Source of the DNA: Paenibacillus illinoisensis NBRC 15959
GTDB lineage: Bacteria > Bacillota > Bacilli > Paenibacillales > Paenibacillaceae
NCBI RefSeq assembly: GCF_004000925.1
Contig: NZ_BIME01000008.1
Span: forward strand, 1 to 64,000
Length of the DNA: 64,000 bases
Reading direction: 5' to 3'
A program made the position numbers and the translations under genes. Numbering within the stretch: the first letter of the stretch is position 1; every line of letters begins with the position of its first letter. The notes below the pieces were generated by a model, which saw only the letters and a program-made list of their open reading frames with translations, was not told the DNA's origin and did not search any database. Of the stretch, positions 62,064 to 64,000 are shown piece after piece.

Positions 62064-62133
62064 ATATGTCAGAGGGGAGTTTTCCTTTCATTCGGGTAAA
62101 GATACATGTAGGCGGTGGGAAGGAGAAGTCATA

Positions 62134-63168
62134 TTGATCGAATTAAAAGGATTAACCAAGACGTATGGCAGAGGTTCAAAACAAACGACAGCCCTAGCCG
62201 ATTTGGATCTAAAGATCGGTAAAGGTGAAATATTCGGAGTGATTGGACACTCCGGTGCAGGGAAAAGTACATTGATCCGTTGTATCAACCTGCTCGAAAG
62301 ACCAACATCTGGTGAGGTATGGGTAGATGGAGTCAACCTAACTGGTCTCCATAAGACAGAGCTGCAGAAGCAGCGACGCAAGATTGGCATGATATTTCAG
62401 CACTTTAATCTGTTATCCTCGGCTACAGTATATGACAATGTAGCTTTTCCACTAAAGCTCGTGAATACACCTAAAGCTGATATTGACCGCAAGGTGAAGG
62501 AGATGCTGACTCTCGTTGGATTGGAGCATCATAGCAGCAAATATCCAGCTCAACTGTCAGGTGGACAAAAACAAAGAGTTGGTATCGCCCGGGCACTTGC
62601 CAGCGATCCTGCCGTTCTGCTGTGTGACGAAGCAACATCTGCCCTTGATCCGCAGACGACAGCTTCGATTCTGAAGCTGCTGCTGGACATCAATCAGAAA
62701 TACAATCTCACGATTGTTTTGATCACGCATGAGATGCATGTTATTCAGAGCATTTGTGATCAAGTTGCTGTCATTCATCAGGGGGGAATTGTGGAACAAG
62801 GCCCTGTAACGGATGTCTTCCTTAAACCACAGCATGCCATCACGCGTGACTTCATGCAGCGTGATCACGAGTCTGAGCTTCTCTTGGAAGAAGCAGCATT
62901 GGCGAATGCGGGTGGAACAGTAGAGCAGGATGGCCGATCACAATTGGTCAAAATTTCGTTTTTGGGTGAGAAGACGTATGAAGCCATTCTATCGAGAACC
63001 GTTCGTCAGACCGGAGTGGACTTTGCCATTCTGCAAGGAACGATCTCAAGGATCAAACAGATTCCATATGGTCAGTTGACCGTGCGGTTTGAAGGCGATA
63101 CGGATGCGATCAGCCGGACTGTGCAGGAATTGAAAGAGCAAGGGCTTGATGTGGAGGTGCTTCGTTAA
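62134..63168 (+). CDS. metN: Methionine ABC transporter, ATP-binding protein
   Basis: 344 residues. Walker A is GHSGAGKST, the signature is LSGGQKQRV, and Walker B is LLCDEATSALD. The C-terminal NIL domain (about residues 265-344) senses methionine in MetN proteins. The TTG start at 62134 follows GGGAAGGAG and gives the family length; the longer frame upstream runs into the riboswitch. Expression is controlled by the S-box. Confidence 0.94.
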   Translation: MIELKGLTKTYGRGSKQTTALADLDLKIGKGEIFGVIGHSGAGKSTLIRCINLLERPTSGEVWVDGVNLTGLHKTELQKQRRKIGMIFQHFNLLSSATVYDNVAFPLKLVNTPKADIDRKVKEMLTLVGLEHHSSKYPAQLSGGQKQRVGIARALASDPAVLLCDEATSALDPQTTASILKLLLDINQKYNLTIVLITHEMHVIQSICDQVAVIHQGGIVEQGPVTDVFLKPQHAITRDFMQRDHESELLLEEAALANAGGTVEQDGRSQLVKISFLGEKTYEAILSRTVRQTGVDFAILQGTISRIKQIPYGQLTVRFEGDTDAISRTVQELKEQGLDVEVLR

Positions 63169-63169
63169 T

Positions 63170-63829
63170 ATGGATTTTTCAACTGTACGTTGGGAAGAGA
63201 TCGGTAAGGCCTCCATTGAAACACTGCAAATTCTGGGAGCTTCCGGTTTGTTCACCATCATTATCGGATTGCCGCTGGGTGTGCTGTTATTCATGACAGC
63301 AAGATCGGCTTCCATCCAGTCACGTACAATCTACACCGTGTTATCCATTATTGTGAATATTCTGAGATCAGTACCATTTATCATTCTGATTGTTGCCCTC
63401 ATTCCGTTTACACGTTCACTCGTCGGTACAGCCACTGGGGTGCTTGGCGTCATACCGCCGCTTGTAATCGCAGCTGCTCCTTACTTCGCAAGGTTGGTTG
63501 AGACAACGCTGCGTGAAGTAGACCGTGGCGTCATCGAGGCCGCTCAGGCGATGGGAGCATCCACCGGACAGATTGTAAGACGTGTACTGCTGCCTGAGGC
63601 GCTTCCTGGCCTTCTCGCGGGAATTACGATCACTATTGTTACTCTGGTATCTTATACTGCCATGGCCGGCATGGTCGGCGGCGGCGGGCTCGGAACGCTT
63701 GCGATTAACTATGGATACTTCCGTTACCAATATGAAATCATGATTATTTCCGTTGCATTTATGGTGATTCTCGTACAAGTTCTGCAAATGTTTGGCGATC
63801 AACTGGTTAAACTGTTCACCCGGAAATAA
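63170..63829 (+). CDS. metI: Methionine ABC transporter, permease
   Basis: 219 residues with five membrane helices. The EAA-type loop that contacts MetN is EAAQAMGASTGQIVRRVLLPEALPG (residues about 123-147). The start at 63170 lies 1 base after the metN stop, with GGAGGTG inside the end of metN. It is known as metP in Bacillus. Confidence 0.94.
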   Translation: MDFSTVRWEEIGKASIETLQILGASGLFTIIIGLPLGVLLFMTARSASIQSRTIYTVLSIIVNILRSVPFIILIVALIPFTRSLVGTATGVLGVIPPLVIAAAPYFARLVETTLREVDRGVIEAAQAMGASTGQIVRRVLLPEALPGLLAGITITIVTLVSYTAMAGMVGGGGLGTLAINYGYFRYQYEIMIISVAFMVILVQVLQMFGDQLVKLFTRK

Positions 63830-63914
63830 CACATATATAGCATACTGCATCCATTCAATACTGAATGAATGTAAAGATGCAACAAAAAAATTTATTGGAG
63901 AAGGGGTTTTACAC

Positions 63915-64000
63915 ATGAAAAAATGGTCTTTTGCACTGCTAAGCTTGATGCTGATTGCGGTACTGGCTGCATGCGGAAACAACAAGGATTCCGACAGTGG
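63915..64000 (+). CDS. metQ: Methionine-binding lipoprotein, 5' part
   Basis: Only the first 28 codons lie in the window: MKKWSFALLSLMLIAVLAAC followed by GNNKDSDS. The lipobox LAAC and the place after metN and metI identify it as the substrate-binding lipoprotein MetQ. GGAGAAGGGG precedes the ATG. The gene continues beyond the window end. Confidence 0.85.
   Translation, partial: MKKWSFALLSLMLIAVLAACGNNKDSDS

Overview
This window is chromosomal DNA of an endospore-forming, aerobic Firmicute, most likely Paenibacillus. The evidence is a set of sporulation genes (two alpha/beta-type SASP genes, sspI, yunB, lytH, ylbJ), a LiaFSR-type envelope stress operon, haem A/O synthesis genes, S-box and T-box leaders, and gene orders shared with Bacillus (yunB-lytH-lipA-yutD; sspI beside a SpoU methyltransferase). 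No rRNA, tRNA, insertion sequence, prophage or CRISPR array was seen. TTG and GTG starts are common and usually follow strong Shine-Dalgarno sequences.

Layout. 1-3.7 kb: a SAM methyltransferase and a membrane-anchored AraC regulator with a cre-like site inside its promoter. 4.2-9.2 kb: an eight-gene Lia/Psp operon (LiaI-like, LiaH/PspA, PspC, PspC, PspA, LiaF, LiaS, LiaR). 9.4-16.7 kb: YwmB, a first G6P dehydrogenase, DoxX, RF3, SspI, KtrA and an rRNA/tRNA methyltransferase. 17-19.9 kb: an AraC/oxidoreductase divergent pair and an HxlR regulator. 20-23.5 kb: pentose phosphate genes zwf (second copy), gnd and a transaldolase-type aldolase behind a clear promoter and an operator-like palindrome. 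23.7-29.6 kb: yunB, lytH, lipA, yutD, nadK, ylbJ. 29.7-34.4 kb: a 31-residue membrane peptide gene, truncated haemoglobin, a DUF2225 protein, YycC-like protein, an M3 peptidase and an uncharacterised protein. 34.4-39.2 kb: two SASP genes with sigma-G promoters, an aldose epimerase, T-box-trpS, a gntP-like remnant and YfhP. 39.4-43 kb: ctaB, SCO1, a TOPRIM protein and an MFS transporter. 43.2-50.6 kb: an envelope region with a membrane transglutaminase and two class B PBPs flanking two zinc-ribbon membrane proteins. 50.7-54.5 kb: mntABCD behind an MntR-like box. 54.7-59.6 kb: a HAD phosphatase, a DUF456 protein, a MurJ/SpoVB-type flippase, YppC and a thioredoxin-like protein. 59.8-64 kb: ctaA, a HEPN-like protein, and an S-box-controlled metNIQ operon cut by the window end.

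How the genes fit together. Envelope integrity recurs: Lia/Psp operon, transglutaminase, PBP pair, flippase, LytH. Central carbon metabolism forms an oxidative pentose phosphate block with two G6PDH paralogues, and several cre-like sites suggest CcpA input. Cytochrome oxidase maturation (ctaB, SCO1, ctaA) is split between two loci.

I found no single, clearly novel system. The best candidates for a second look are the hybrid Lia/Psp operon, the PBP/zinc-ribbon module, the stand-alone HEPN-like protein, and the short membrane peptide gene downstream of a near-consensus cre site.
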